Assembly (NCBI RefSeq): GCF_001563265.1
Contig: NZ_CP005083.1
Location: 1,801,001 to 1,865,000 of the forward strand
Direction: 5' to 3'
Source: Sphingobium sp. TKS
GTDB lineage: Bacteria > Pseudomonadota > Alphaproteobacteria > Sphingomonadales > Sphingomonadaceae
Length of the DNA: 64,000 bases
The position numbers were made by a program, and so were the translations under genes. Shown in pieces: positions 36,420-45,278 of the stretch (position 1 is the first letter of the stretch; every line of letters begins with the position of its first letter). The notes below the pieces were generated by a model. It worked only from the letters and a program-made list of their open reading frames with translations. It ran no database searches and had not been told where the DNA came from.

Positions 36420-36647
36420 ATGGACGCAGAAGCCGCAAAGCTGCTCGGTGCTGGCCTAGCCGCCATCGGTGCGGGCATCGCCGCCCTCGGTGTGGGCAAC
36501 GTCTTCAGCTCGTTCCTCGAAGGCGCGCTGCGCAACCCCGGCGCCGCCGACGGTCAGCAGGGCCGCCTGTTCATCGGTTTCGCCGCGGCGGAACTTCTGG
36601 GTCTGCTGGCGTTCGTTATCGCCATGATCCTGGTGTTCGTGGCCTAA
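36420..36647 (+). CDS. atpE: F0F1 ATP synthase subunit c
   Basis: A 75-residue hairpin of two transmembrane helices forming the c-ring. The first helix carries the GAGLAAIGAGIAALGVG glycine pattern; the polar loop is RNPGAADGQQ. The ion-carrying carboxylate is Glu58 in AAAELLGL. The absence of the extra Na+-type residues indicates proton use. AAAGGGAG precedes the ATG. Confidence 0.96.
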   Translation: MDAEAAKLLGAGLAAIGAGIAALGVGNVFSSFLEGALRNPGAADGQQGRLFIGFAAAELLGLLAFVIAMILVFVA

Positions 36648-36735
36648 AAAGCCGCTTTTGGTCGGGCAGGGAGCGCCTTCATGGCCTCCATGCCCGTCCT
36701 TTGATTGACCGCGCCCTGATCGGACGGACCGAAAA

Positions 36736-37230
36736 ATGCCTCAAATCGCGCAAATTGCCGAAACCTACTCATCGCAGATCTTCTGGCTGCTGTTGACCTT
36801 CGGCTTCGTTTTCTTCGTCATCGGCCTGGGCATGGTGCCCAAGGTTCAGGCGACGGCTGATGCGCGTGACGCGAAGATCACCGGCGATCTGGATGCCGCC
36901 AAGGCGGCTTTCGCCCGTGCCGATGAAGCGGAGGCGGACTATCGGGTCCGTGACGCCGAAAGCCGTGGAGCCGTTCAGGCCATGCTGGCGAAGGCGAAGG
37001 CGGAAGCGGCCAAGGCCTCCGAAGTCAAGCTTGCAGCCGCGGATGCGGAAATCGCAGGCCAGATCGGCGCGGCCGAAGCCCGCATCAAGGCTGCGTCCAA
37101 CGCGGCCATGGCAGAGATTGAAACCGTTGCCGCTGATGCAGCGCGCGACATGGTGGCTCGCATTTCCGGCGTGGACGCGTCGGACGAGGCAGCCCGCAAC
37201 GCAGTAAAGGCGGCACTGGCCCATGGCTGA
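36736..37230 (+). CDS. F0F1 ATP synthase subunit b' (AtpF')
   Basis: A 164-residue peripheral-stalk subunit with an N-terminal membrane helix (SSQIFWLLLTFGFVFFVI) and a long Ala/Glu/Lys-rich coiled coil that connects F0 to F1. Alphaproteobacteria carry two diverged b-type genes in tandem; the first, shorter copy is b'. It overlaps the following b gene by 8 bases. Confidence 0.92.
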   Translation: MPQIAQIAETYSSQIFWLLLTFGFVFFVIGLGMVPKVQATADARDAKITGDLDAAKAAFARADEAEADYRVRDAESRGAVQAMLAKAKAEAAKASEVKLAAADAEIAGQIGAAEARIKAASNAAMAEIETVAADAARDMVARISGVDASDEAARNAVKAALAHG

Positions 37231-37837
37231 GGCAGCAGCACAGCATAGTGAGGCGGAAGCCCCGCATATGAATCAGGCAATCCATTCGGAAGGTATGGAG
37301 CCGGTCGGCACCGTCGCCCATGAAGGCGTGGCGCCGCACACCGACCCAAAGGCGGTCGGCATGGACGCCACGGCCTGGGTCAGCCTGGCGATGGCGGTCT
37401 TCATCGGCATTTTGCTGCTCAAGAAGGTGCCCGGCCTGATCGGCGGCGCGCTGGACGGCCGCATCGCGCAGATCAAGACGCAATTGGAGGAAGCCTCCAA
37501 GCTGCGGACCGAAGCCGAAGCGCTCAAGGCGGAATATGAAGCCAAGCTGACTGCGGCGGCCGGCGAAGCCGATGCCATGCGCAAGTCGGCCGAGCATGAA
37601 GCGGCTACGCTGCTGGAAGATGCGAAGGCCAATGCCGCCGCTCTGGTCGTGCGTCGTCAGAAGATGGCGGAAGACAAGATCGGCGCGGCCGAACGCGCGG
37701 CGATAGCCGATATCCGGTCCAAGGCAGTGACCGCTGCGACGAATGCAGCAGGGGCGCTGATCGCGCAGGGGCATGATGCCAAGGCCGACAAGATATTGGT
37801 CGACGACGCGATCAAGGGGCTCGGGCCTAGCGTTTGA
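37223..37837 (+). CDS. atpF: F0F1 ATP synthase subunit b
   Basis: A 204-residue stalk subunit. Unlike b', it has a soluble extension of about 45 residues rich in His, Glu and Pro before the membrane helix (TAWVSLAMAVFIGILLLKKVPGLI), then a long coiled coil. Such N-terminal extensions occur in sphingomonad b subunits. It is the last gene of the F0 operon; a strong terminator follows 22 bases later. Confidence 0.92.
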   Translation: MAEAAAQHSEAEAPHMNQAIHSEGMEPVGTVAHEGVAPHTDPKAVGMDATAWVSLAMAVFIGILLLKKVPGLIGGALDGRIAQIKTQLEEASKLRTEAEALKAEYEAKLTAAAGEADAMRKSAEHEAATLLEDAKANAAALVVRRQKMAEDKIGAAERAAIADIRSKAVTAATNAAGALIAQGHDAKADKILVDDAIKGLGPSV

Positions 37838-37859
37838 AACCCGTTTGATGGTTAGGAAA

Positions 37860-37898
37860 AAAGGGCCGGTGCGGATTGTCGCACCGGCCCTTTCTGTT
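37860..37898 (+). terminator. Intrinsic terminator of the F0 ATP synthase operon
   Basis: A 14-bp stem (AAAGGGCCGGTGCG pairing with CGCACCGGCCCTTT) with a 6-base loop, followed by CTGTTT. It is symmetric enough to work on both strands. Confidence 0.85.
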
Positions 37899-37945
37899 TG
37901 AGCCATCGGCGCCAGAGCAGTCTATGGCTAGGATTGGCCATTTCC

Positions 37946-37991
37946 GGACATTTTCGAAGTTCGTCATCCCCGCCTTCGCGGGAATGACGAA
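37946..37991. repeat. REP-like palindrome (GTCATCCCCGCCTTCGCGGGAATGAC type)
   Basis: TTCGTCATCCCCGC pairs with GCGGGAATGACGAA around TTC (37960-37991). It is preceded by CCGGACATTTTCGAAG, which resembles GCGGACGTTTGATAAT at the repeat beginning 57781. It is an extragenic palindrome between the ATP synthase terminator and uvrC. Confidence 0.7.
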
Positions 37992-38087
37992 ACAGGAAGC
38001 GTCCCCTATCCGCCCGAACAGCCGTATTTTGTCAGACTGATCGGCGGGCGCCATTGCGATCCCTGCCGGGACCGCTATCTCTGCCGC

Positions 38088-40001
38088 ATGTCCGGTCCTC
38101 AATCTCCCGATCGTTTTCACGAAGACAAAGCCACCTCTACCGTCACCGGCAGCCAGCCCGATATCGATGCGGGCGTAGAGGCGATCCGCAACACGTTGAA
38201 GACTCTGCCGACGCGTCCCGGCGTCTATCGGATGCAGGATGCGCGCGGCGACGTGCTTTATGTCGGCAAGGCGCGGGCGCTGCGAAACCGGGTCACCAAC
38301 TATACCCAGGTGGATCGCTTGCCAAAGCGGCTCCAGCGCATGGTGGCGCAAACGCGCTCCATGACGATCGTCACCACCAATAGCGAGGCTGAGGCGCTGT
38401 TGCTGGAAGCGCAGCTCATCAAGCGTTTCCGCCCACCCTATAACGTCCTGCTGCGCGACGACAAAAGCTTTCCCTTCATCCTGCTGCGCGAGGATCATGA
38501 ATTCCCCCGTGTGCAGAAACATCGCGGGGCGCGCAAATATAAGGGCCGCTATTACGGCCCCTTCGCCAGCGCCGGATCGGTCACGCGGACCATCAACGCC
38601 CTGCAAAAGCTGTTCCTGCTCCGAAGCTGCACCGACAGCTTCTTCGCCAACCGCTCGCGTCCCTGCCTGCTCTATCAGATCCGCCGCTGCTCCGCGCCCT
38701 GCGTCGGACGGATCGACGACGCCCATTATGCTGAGTTGGTCCAGGACGCGCAGGACTTTCTGGGCGGCAAATCGACCGCGGTGCAGAAGAAGCTGGGCGA
38801 GGCCATGCAGGCGGCTTCCGACGCGATGGATTTCGAACAGGCGGCGGTGCTGCGCGACCGGCTGAAGGCGCTGACCTTCATCCAAGGCAGCCAGGCGATC
38901 AACGCCGAGGGGCTGGGCGATGCAGACATATTCGCGCTGGCGACCAAGGGCGGGTCGATGTGCATCCAGGCCTTCTTCATTCGCGGCGGGCAGAATTGGG
39001 GCCATCGCAGCTTCTTCCCTGTCCACACCGCCGAGGTGGCGGAGGATGAGGTGCTCAGCAGCTTCATGGCGCAATTCTACGAAGAGGTGCCGCCGCCCAA
39101 GCTGATCCTGTCCGATCGCGCGCCCGCCGAATGCGAACTGATGGCGCAGGCGCTGACCGAACGCATCGGTTCCAAGGTGCGGATCGAGGTGCCGCAGCGC
39201 GGCGACCGCACCCGCCTGATCAAGCAGGCGCAGCGCAATGCGGTGGAGGCGCTCGACCGGCGGCTGGCGGAAACCACGACGCAGGCCAAGGTGCTGGAGG
39301 AGATGGTCGAGGCCTTCGGGCTGGATGGCGTGCCCGACCGGATCGAGATCTACGACAACAGCCATATCCAGGGCGCCCATGCCCTGGGCGCGATGGTCGT
39401 CGCCGGGCCAGAAGGCTTCCGCAAGAACGCCTATCGCAAGTTCAACATGCAGAATCCCGAAACCTCCAACGACGATTTCGCGATGATGCGCGAGATGTTC
39501 GAGCGCCGCTTTGGCCGGGCGGCCCGCGAAGATCCGGATCGCGACAGCGGCGAATGGCCCGATCTGGTGTTGATCGACGGCGGCAAGGGGCAATTGTCCG
39601 CCGCCCGCGCGATCCTGGAGGATATGGGCATAGAGGATGTCTGCATGATCGGCATCGCCAAGGGGCCGCATCATGGCCGCGAGGGGCGGGAGGTCTTTCA
39701 CATGCCGGATGGTCGGGAGATATCATTCCCGCTCAACCATCCCGTCCTTTTCTACCTCCAGCGCCTGCGCGACGAGGCGCACCGCTTCGCCATCGGCGCG
39801 CACCGGCAAAAGCGCAGCAAGGCGATCACCGTCAGTTCGCTCGACGAAGTGCCCGGCATCGGCCCTTCCCGCAAGAAGGCGCTGCTGATGCATTTCGGAA
39901 CCGCCAAGGCCGTGAAAAGCGCGGCGCTGGAAGATTTGTTGAAGGCGCCCGGCGTATCCAAGGCGGTGGCGCAACAGGTCTACGACTATTTTCACGGCTG
40001 A
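38088..40001 (+). CDS. uvrC: UvrABC excinuclease subunit C
   Basis: A 637-residue nucleotide-excision-repair nuclease. The N-terminal GIY-YIG domain (PGVYRMQDARGDVLYVGKA) makes the 3' incision, and a UVR helix pair follows (about 230-265; DFEQAAVLRDRLKAL). The RNase-H-like endonuclease (about 400-560; EIYDNSHIQGAHALGAMV, LVLIDGGKGQL) makes the 5' incision. A helix-hairpin-helix pair sits at the C-terminus (VPGIGPSRKKALL). The length is normal. It is a single gene, with REP sequences upstream. Confidence 0.95.
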   Translation: MSGPQSPDRFHEDKATSTVTGSQPDIDAGVEAIRNTLKTLPTRPGVYRMQDARGDVLYVGKARALRNRVTNYTQVDRLPKRLQRMVAQTRSMTIVTTNSEAEALLLEAQLIKRFRPPYNVLLRDDKSFPFILLREDHEFPRVQKHRGARKYKGRYYGPFASAGSVTRTINALQKLFLLRSCTDSFFANRSRPCLLYQIRRCSAPCVGRIDDAHYAELVQDAQDFLGGKSTAVQKKLGEAMQAASDAMDFEQAAVLRDRLKALTFIQGSQAINAEGLGDADIFALATKGGSMCIQAFFIRGGQNWGHRSFFPVHTAEVAEDEVLSSFMAQFYEEVPPPKLILSDRAPAECELMAQALTERIGSKVRIEVPQRGDRTRLIKQAQRNAVEALDRRLAETTTQAKVLEEMVEAFGLDGVPDRIEIYDNSHIQGAHALGAMVVAGPEGFRKNAYRKFNMQNPETSNDDFAMMREMFERRFGRAAREDPDRDSGEWPDLVLIDGGKGQLSAARAILEDMGIEDVCMIGIAKGPHHGREGREVFHMPDGREISFPLNHPVLFYLQRLRDEAHRFAIGAHRQKRSKAITVSSLDEVPGIGPSRKKALLMHFGTAKAVKSAALEDLLKAPGVSKAVAQQVYDYFHG

Positions 40002-40156
40002 CCTCACGACCGGGGCCGGTGCTGCCCCTGTGACCGTCAGGATCCGCATGTCCGATTATCTTTGCGATGAGCGGATCGCCATTTGACCGCCGCATGATTT
40101 CCTTTCCATAAGATGCAGCCTGCAAAGGCATAAAGCCTCAGGGTCGGATAGGGGAT

Positions 40157-41824
40157 GTGCTTCACGCGATGAATGGGCGGAGCGAACTCGCGATGCGCTT
40201 GAGCTGGTGGGATATGCGCGCCCTGTCGGCGCTCCGCCCCTGGCAGACGCTGGATTTCACTCGCCTGTTGCTGGCCGTCATCTATGCCTTCGTCAGCTTC
40301 GCCTTCTCCAGCGTTCGCCATTGGGCGGAGGTGGCTGAGCATGTGCTGGTTCTTCTCATGCTGTTGCTGGCGCTTTCGGCGGTGTTCCTGTCGTCACGCT
40401 CCTGGGTGACGGACATGCGGATTCGCAGGCCGGTGGTATTGCTGGATACGCTGCTGTTCCTCGCTCTGCTGATGGTGACGAACCCTTCCAACAGCCCTTA
40501 TTTCTCCGGCGGTTTCTTCGTCGCGATGGAAGTAGCTTTGATCGTGCGGCGGCGATTTCATCTGCTGGTCGCCCTGTTGGGGGGCGCCATAGTGGTCGGC
40601 GCCACATGGATCGACGAGATTGCCTCTCTGCCGGCAGAGCCTGAAGTGGAGCGGTTGGTGCTTCGGGCCTGCTATCTGGCGGTGGCGATCCTGGTGACGG
40701 GCGCGCTGCTCGGGCCGCGGCGGGAAACATTGCTGGAATTCGAGAAGGGCAAGCGGTTGCTGGAGGGCGAATTGCCGACCGGCAAGAGCGATCATGGCTC
40801 TTTCATGCTTCAGGCGCTGAGGTTCGCGACCGGAGGGGATGCCGTCGCGGTGTTGTTTCGCATGGCCAGCCATGAACCCCTGCGCTTCGCCAGCAGCGCG
40901 GCGCGGGAGATGCCGTCCATCGGTTTGGGCAATCTGTTGACGGCGGGCACTGGCTGGCACGACCGGTCGAGGGGTGCGTCCATTTCGCTGTCGGCCGACG
41001 GGATTCCCATGCTGGGCACGCTGTCGGCGGGCGGGCAGGCGTGGACCGCGTTGCTGGATACGAAGAGGGTGCTGACCGTGCGGGTGACGATCGGCACCTT
41101 CGAAGCGGTGGGCGCGGCTTGCCTGGGCGATCCCTTCCATGAGGATCGGGCCGCCATCGCGCAGCGGGTCTTCGAAAGCGCTTGCGAGGAGCTGACGGTC
41201 CGCAACAGCCTGGACTTTGCCCATGTCATCGCCGGCGCGCGCGAGCGGGAGCGGTTGCAGCGGGAATTGCATGACAGCGTCCTGCAGGCCTTGGCCAGCA
41301 TCCGTTTCCAGATCGCGCCGCTGTTGGGCGGTCGGCGGGTCGAGCCGCGCGCCGTGATCGAGAATGTCGACCGCATCGCGAAAGACCAGATCGCCACGAT
41401 CCGCTGGATTATCAACCCCGAAGCCGATGAGGAGGATTTCGCCTATCTGCCCGAAACGCTGGCGATGGTCGTGCGGTCGCTGGGCGAGCAATGGGGTATA
41501 GGCTGCCACCTGAAGGTGGAGGACGGCAATTGCGCTACCAGTGCGATGATCGGCCGGGAACTAAGCTTCGCCGTGCGGGAGATCGTCGCCAATGCGGTGC
41601 GCCACGCGGGGGCGAGCGCGATCGATTTCTTGCTGGAGCCTGATGGCAACCGCATCGCCCTTCAGGTGAGCGATGACGGCGTGCCGAACATGGCGCGGCT
41701 GGGATCGAGCGGGGCGGTGCCCTCACGCTCGCTGATGCGGCGTATTCAGGCGCTGGGCGGCGAAGTGTTCCTTCAGAATATCGGCGGACGCACGACGATC
41801 CGCATCACCATTCCGCGGAAATGA
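40157..41824 (+). CDS. NarX-type sensor histidine kinase without an adjacent regulator
   Basis: A 555-residue membrane kinase. Five or six transmembrane helices occupy about residues 30-190, followed by a GAF-like region (about 210-350). The HisKA_3 domain has His372 (QRELHDSVLQALA), and a HATPase_c domain closes the protein. It resembles the kinase at 58537 in layout, H-box (HDSVLQ.LA) and ending (S.M.R....GG...F.N), so the two are paralogues. No response regulator lies beside it; the NarL-type one at 57881 is a candidate partner. The start is GTG 40157; ATG 40169 or 40193 are possible. Confidence 0.85.
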   Translation: MLHAMNGRSELAMRLSWWDMRALSALRPWQTLDFTRLLLAVIYAFVSFAFSSVRHWAEVAEHVLVLLMLLLALSAVFLSSRSWVTDMRIRRPVVLLDTLLFLALLMVTNPSNSPYFSGGFFVAMEVALIVRRRFHLLVALLGGAIVVGATWIDEIASLPAEPEVERLVLRACYLAVAILVTGALLGPRRETLLEFEKGKRLLEGELPTGKSDHGSFMLQALRFATGGDAVAVLFRMASHEPLRFASSAAREMPSIGLGNLLTAGTGWHDRSRGASISLSADGIPMLGTLSAGGQAWTALLDTKRVLTVRVTIGTFEAVGAACLGDPFHEDRAAIAQRVFESACEELTVRNSLDFAHVIAGARERERLQRELHDSVLQALASIRFQIAPLLGGRRVEPRAVIENVDRIAKDQIATIRWIINPEADEEDFAYLPETLAMVVRSLGEQWGIGCHLKVEDGNCATSAMIGRELSFAVREIVANAVRHAGASAIDFLLEPDGNRIALQVSDDGVPNMARLGSSGAVPSRSLMRRIQALGGEVFLQNIGGRTTIRITIPRK

Positions 41825-41973
41825 GCGCAGGCCGGGGTTTCGCTTTTCCAGCCGCCTCCCCATATTTAGGACTGCCGGGCAGAACTTTCCGCGCGGCCGC
41901 GCATTTACCGGGCGTTTACCAGGATCGCGGATAGTCGCGACCAGGCTTAGCGTTCGAAGGAGGTCCGGTTTCC

Positions 41974-42759
41974 ATGGTGCGAGTGGTAAAGGACCATCTC
42001 TATCGCAAGAGCGTGGCCGTCGTGCTGTCGATGCAGGTCAATCTGGAGCGGATCGTCGCCATCTGGGTATTGGCCGCCGCCTTTGCCTGCGGCCTGCGGC
42101 TGGCCTTTCCCGCGACGCCCTATGATGGACCCCCCTGGGCGAGTGGTACGGGGCTGCTGCCCTATCTGCTGGTCGTGGGCGCTCCTGTCGGCTCGTTGCT
42201 GCTGGGGTTGAAGCTGTTTCCCGCAGGACGCATTCATGCGCAGCCCGCCTTCCGCCTGGCGCAGGTGGGACGCTGGCGCAAACTCGATTGCCTGAAAGCG
42301 CGGGAGATGTCGCAATTCGGCCTCTATGGCGTGATGGCGTCGCTGTTGATCGGGATCGCGGTGAATGTGCCGGTGCGGACGCTGGAGTTTCTCAGCTCCA
42401 TTCCTGCGCTGGGCAGCTATTCGCCGTCTTGGTTCATCGGCCTTTACGGCGTGATGCTGGCCGATGTGGTGATCCTGTCGAGCCTTTACATGTTTGCCTT
42501 CGCCATGGCGCTGCGGCTGGCGCCACTGTTCCCGCGCTTTCTGGTGATGGTGTGGGGGGTGGATTTGCTGGCGCAGCTCAGCATTGCCAAGCTGGTGGCC
42601 GGGATGGACAATGTGCCGCACGGCGTGGATGCCGCATTGCTCGACATGCTGACAGGCAATGTAAAGAAGGTGCTGATCAGCGCCGCGATCTGGCTTCCCT
42701 ATTTGTTGCTGTCGGATCGGGTGAATGTCACCTTCCGTCAACGTGTCAGCGTAAAGTAA
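41974..42759 (+). CDS. DUF2569-type integral membrane protein
   Basis: A 261-residue protein with about five to six transmembrane helices (for example ERIVAIWVLAAAFACGL, GLLPYLLVVGAPVGSLLLGL, LYGVMASLLIGIAVNV, IGLYGVMLADVVILSSL, AAIWLPYLLLS). The C-terminal WLPYLLLSDRVNVTF matches the DUF2569 signature, a family of unknown function. GGAGG lies 11 bases before the ATG. It follows the kinase by 149 bases and may be cotranscribed. Confidence 0.75.
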   Translation: MVRVVKDHLYRKSVAVVLSMQVNLERIVAIWVLAAAFACGLRLAFPATPYDGPPWASGTGLLPYLLVVGAPVGSLLLGLKLFPAGRIHAQPAFRLAQVGRWRKLDCLKAREMSQFGLYGVMASLLIGIAVNVPVRTLEFLSSIPALGSYSPSWFIGLYGVMLADVVILSSLYMFAFAMALRLAPLFPRFLVMVWGVDLLAQLSIAKLVAGMDNVPHGVDAALLDMLTGNVKKVLISAAIWLPYLLLSDRVNVTFRQRVSVK

Positions 42760-42821
42760 CGCGAACCGGCGCATTTTCCCAAAACGGGACAGATTTAAAC
42801 GGCTTTATTTTCCTGATCTTC

Positions 42822-42877
42822 CCGCGACGAGTCGCGGCTGATTCGCGATGAGTCGTGCGGGTCTTGGCGGTTTTTCA
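42822..42877 (+). terminator. GC-rich hairpins after the DUF2569 gene
   Basis: CCGCGAC/GTCGCGG (42822-42837) lies inside a wider CCCGC...GCGGG pairing that ends near 42861 and is followed by GGCGGTTTTTC. It is a likely terminator for the kinase/DUF2569 unit, though the loop of the first stem is only two bases. Confidence 0.5.
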
Positions 42878-42899
42878 TCTCAAGTCGTCGGACCTCCAC

Positions 42900-43262
42900 G
42901 CGCCGAATAGCCTACAACGAAGGTATTAGCCGCGCAGGCAATTCTTATCCTTTTTCCCAACTATCCAGTCAAATAGCATTTTCTTTATCTATGAACGGCT
43001 TCCATTTTGTATAAGTAAAAAAATGGAATTAGCCATGTAACTCTGGATTTTAGTTGGAATTGAAAAGATCGGATGAAATGAAGATCGTAGTAAAGCTAAA
43101 AACAAACTATAATTTTCTAAAGACATATATCCAAAGATATATTTAAAAATGATGTCGTTTACTTAGGGTAACAATTCTGGTTTCCAGAAAAGGTTAACAA
43201 AAAATTGCAATAAGCTATTGATAAATATACGCTTTTTTTACCGTGTTGACTTGCATCTGCTT
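42900..43262. other. AT-rich, gene-free region upstream of the Tad locus
   Basis: Base composition drops sharply from the GC-rich surroundings to mostly A and T. No coding frame is supported on either strand. It carries several short palindromes (CCATTTT/AAAATGG near 43004-43025, ATATATC/GATATAT near 43125-43143, TCTGG/CCAGA near 43175) and TTAA-N7-TTGC at 43194-43208, an imperfect CtrA-type box. It may be the native regulatory region of the pilus genes, or a foreign remnant. Confidence 0.55.
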
Positions 43263-43397
43263 TGGTTCAATTTGATCCCAAGTTCTACGGGAACTGCCAA
43301 CTGCCTGGCGATCGGAGGATACCGACGCCGGGGTCGCGAGGTGGACAGGCCCCTACCGTGGAGCTGAGCAAGAGCGACTGGGGGTTGCTCCCAGCTA
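43263..43397 (+). other. GC-rich leader cut off by the IS1380 insertion
   Basis: About 135 bases rich in possible stems: GGGG/CCCC around 43335-43358, CGGAGGATACCG near 43314, and CTGGG/CCCAG at 43378-43395. No coding frame is supported. Without the insertion sequence it would join directly to the ribosome site of the first pilin gene, so it is probably the 5' untranslated leader of flp mRNA. I could not match it to a riboswitch consensus. Confidence 0.4.
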
Positions 43398-43401
43398 CTA
43401 G

Positions 43402-45047
43402 CCCGCCTTATTCACCAAAAGTGTCCTGAAGGGTTGGCGGGAGTGGCGTAAGCCTCTGATCTGAATTAGGAACTGGGTGTCTAAGCCGAACCTGCCGCAG
43501 GGCAGAAAATGCCACGGGCCACACCCGCCATGAACGATGATATCGCAAGCTCATTTGGATTCCCAGCAGTCGGCCGCAAGAAAATCACAGCTGCGTTCGA
43601 CGGTGGCCGGCTTACCTCGGATGGCGGTGTTCTACTGCTTGCACAGGCCGAGCGCGCGATGGGGATTTGCCAGCGCCTGGCGGCTTGTATTGCCGATCCG
43701 CGCGATCCAGCGCGGGTGATCCATCGCCTGGATGACATTCTGCGTGCCCGTGTGTTCGCGATTGCGTGCGGCTATGAGGATGCCGATGATCTCGATGCTC
43801 TGCGCGACGATCCAGGCTTCCGCCTGGCGCTCGGCAAGCTGCCGGAATCGGGCGCGGGGCTGGCCAGCCAACCGACGATGAGCCGGTGGGAAAATGCACC
43901 GACTACGCGCGAACTGGCCAGCATGATGGCCGCGATGATCGACATCTACTGCGCCAGCTATCCCGCCCCTCCGACAGCGGTCACGCTGGATATCGACGAC
44001 ACGTGCGACGTCGTGCATGGCTATCAACAGCTCTCGTTCTGGAACGGGCATCATGGGGAGCGCTGCTTCCTACCGATCCATATCTACGACACCGCGACCG
44101 GCAGGCCGGTGGCCATGCTGCTGCGCACAGGCAAGACGCCTTCTGGAAAGGAGGCGGCGGGGCACATCCGACGCCTGGTGCGTCACCTGCGCCGTAATTG
44201 GCCCGATACCCACATCACTATCCGCGGCGACGGGCACTATGGTCGACCCGAGGTCATGGCCTACTGCGATGCGGCCCGCGTCGATTACGTGTTCGGCCTG
44301 CCCACCAATTCAGCGCTGCGCGCCGATCCCGCCATTGTTGCGGTCGCCGATGCCTGCGCGGTCAAGCGCGCCCAGCGTCAGTGTCCCGTCCTGCGCAACT
44401 ATGCCGAGACCCGCTATGGGGCAAAGACCTGGAAGTGCCAGCGTCGCGTCGTTGCACGGATCGAGGCCAGCACGCTGGGCATGGACATCCGCTATGTCGT
44501 CACCTCGTTGGCAACAGGATCGGCCGAGCACATCTACGACACGCTCTACTGCGCGCGTGGTCAGGCCGAGAACCTGATCAAGCGCCACAAGTCCCAGCTC
44601 GCCAGCGACCGAACCTCGTGCCGCTCGGCCAATGCCAATCAGATGCGCCTGATACTGCACACTGCCGCATACTGGCTGCTATGGCGCATCCAGCAGGCGA
44701 TGCCCAGGACCGCTGCTCTGGCAAGCGCGGAGTTTACCACCTTGCGCCTGCGGCTGCTCAAGGTCGCTGCGCGCGTCGTAGAAAGTGCTAGCCGCATCCG
44801 CATTGCCTTCGCTTCCGCCTGTCCGGATGCCGACCTGTTCCGCGCCCTCGTTCTCCGGCTGAAGCCTGCGCCGACGTAGCCCATGCGGCAGCGCCGCAGA
44901 ACTCCGAGCCCAGCCCTTCAACCCGAAAAGCCCATCAATCCGAATGCGGTGAAACAAACGCCAGCGATGCCGGTCGTCCGCGCAATACAGCCAGCCGCAG
45001 CAAATGCCCAGAGCGGGCCCGAAACCGAGCGTCGTGAATAAGAGAGG
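43402..45047 (+). mobile_element. IS1380-family insertion sequence, 1646 bp
   Basis: Terminal inverted repeats CCCGCCTTATTCAC (43402-43415) and, at the right end, GTGAATAAGAGAGG (45034-45047) match at 11 of 14 positions. A 4-bp target duplication CTAG flanks the element (43398-43401 and 45048-45051). Size, repeat length and duplication are typical of IS1380 elements such as ISEcp1 (about 1.66 kb). It holds one intact transposase gene and looks recent. It sits 15 bases upstream of the first Flp pilin start codon. Confidence 0.92.
43509..44879 (+). CDS. IS1380-family DDE transposase
   Basis: A 456-residue transposase with the DDE residues of the family: Asp in LDIDDTCD (about 160), Asp in IRGDGHYG (about 240) and Glu in ARGQAENLIKRHK (about 357). 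It opens SSFGFPAVGRKKITAAFDGGRLTSDGG in pieces typical of IS1380. The frame is uninterrupted from ATG 43509 to the stop 168 bases before the right repeat, so the element may be active. Confidence 0.94.
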   Translation: MPRATPAMNDDIASSFGFPAVGRKKITAAFDGGRLTSDGGVLLLAQAERAMGICQRLAACIADPRDPARVIHRLDDILRARVFAIACGYEDADDLDALRDDPGFRLALGKLPESGAGLASQPTMSRWENAPTTRELASMMAAMIDIYCASYPAPPTAVTLDIDDTCDVVHGYQQLSFWNGHHGERCFLPIHIYDTATGRPVAMLLRTGKTPSGKEAAGHIRRLVRHLRRNWPDTHITIRGDGHYGRPEVMAYCDAARVDYVFGLPTNSALRADPAIVAVADACAVKRAQRQCPVLRNYAETRYGAKTWKCQRRVVARIEASTLGMDIRYVVTSLATGSAEHIYDTLYCARGQAENLIKRHKSQLASDRTSCRSANANQMRLILHTAAYWLLWRIQQAMPRTAALASAEFTTLRLRLLKVAARVVESASRIRIAFASACPDADLFRALVLRLKPAPT

Positions 45048-45062
45048 CTAGGGGTAAAAGTT

Positions 45063-45254
45063 ATGACTTTTGTGAAGAGCTTGTGGGCTGACCAGAGTGG
45101 TGCGTCGGCTGCTGAATATGCTTTGATCCTGGCGATCGTCGGCACCGGCATTGCGCTTGCCGCGTGGAACCTGGGTGGGGCGATCAAGAATTCGATGAAC
45201 ACTGCCACCAACTGCATCAAGACGGTTGGCACGAATGTGGCGCCGACCTGCTAA
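45063..45254 (+). CDS. Flp-type IVb pilin (copy 1)
   Basis: A 63-residue Flp pilin. The prepilin leader ends at Gly13 (ADQSG), followed by the Flp motif ASAAEYALILAIVGTGIALA with Glu and Tyr at +5 and +6. The TadV-type peptidase cuts after the Gly, and mature pilins polymerise into adhesive Flp fibres. Two Cys in the short C-terminal part may form a disulfide. The ribosome site AGGGG partly overlaps the CTAG target duplication of the IS1380 element, so the gene's original promoter has been moved 1.65 kb away. Confidence 0.95.
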   Translation: MTFVKSLWADQSGASAAEYALILAIVGTGIALAAWNLGGAIKNSMNTATNCIKTVGTNVAPTC

Positions 45255-45278
45255 ACAATAGCTATAGGGGTAAAAGAC

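Noticed and set aside
37827..39701. A 624-codon frame antisense to uvrC
   Set aside because: A shadow of uvrC; it also runs across the ATP synthase terminator and a REP repeat.
43263..43397. A c-di-GMP (GEMM) riboswitch in the pilin leader
   Set aside because: The conserved tetraloop/receptor and GCAMAGGGCAAACC-like core are not present.
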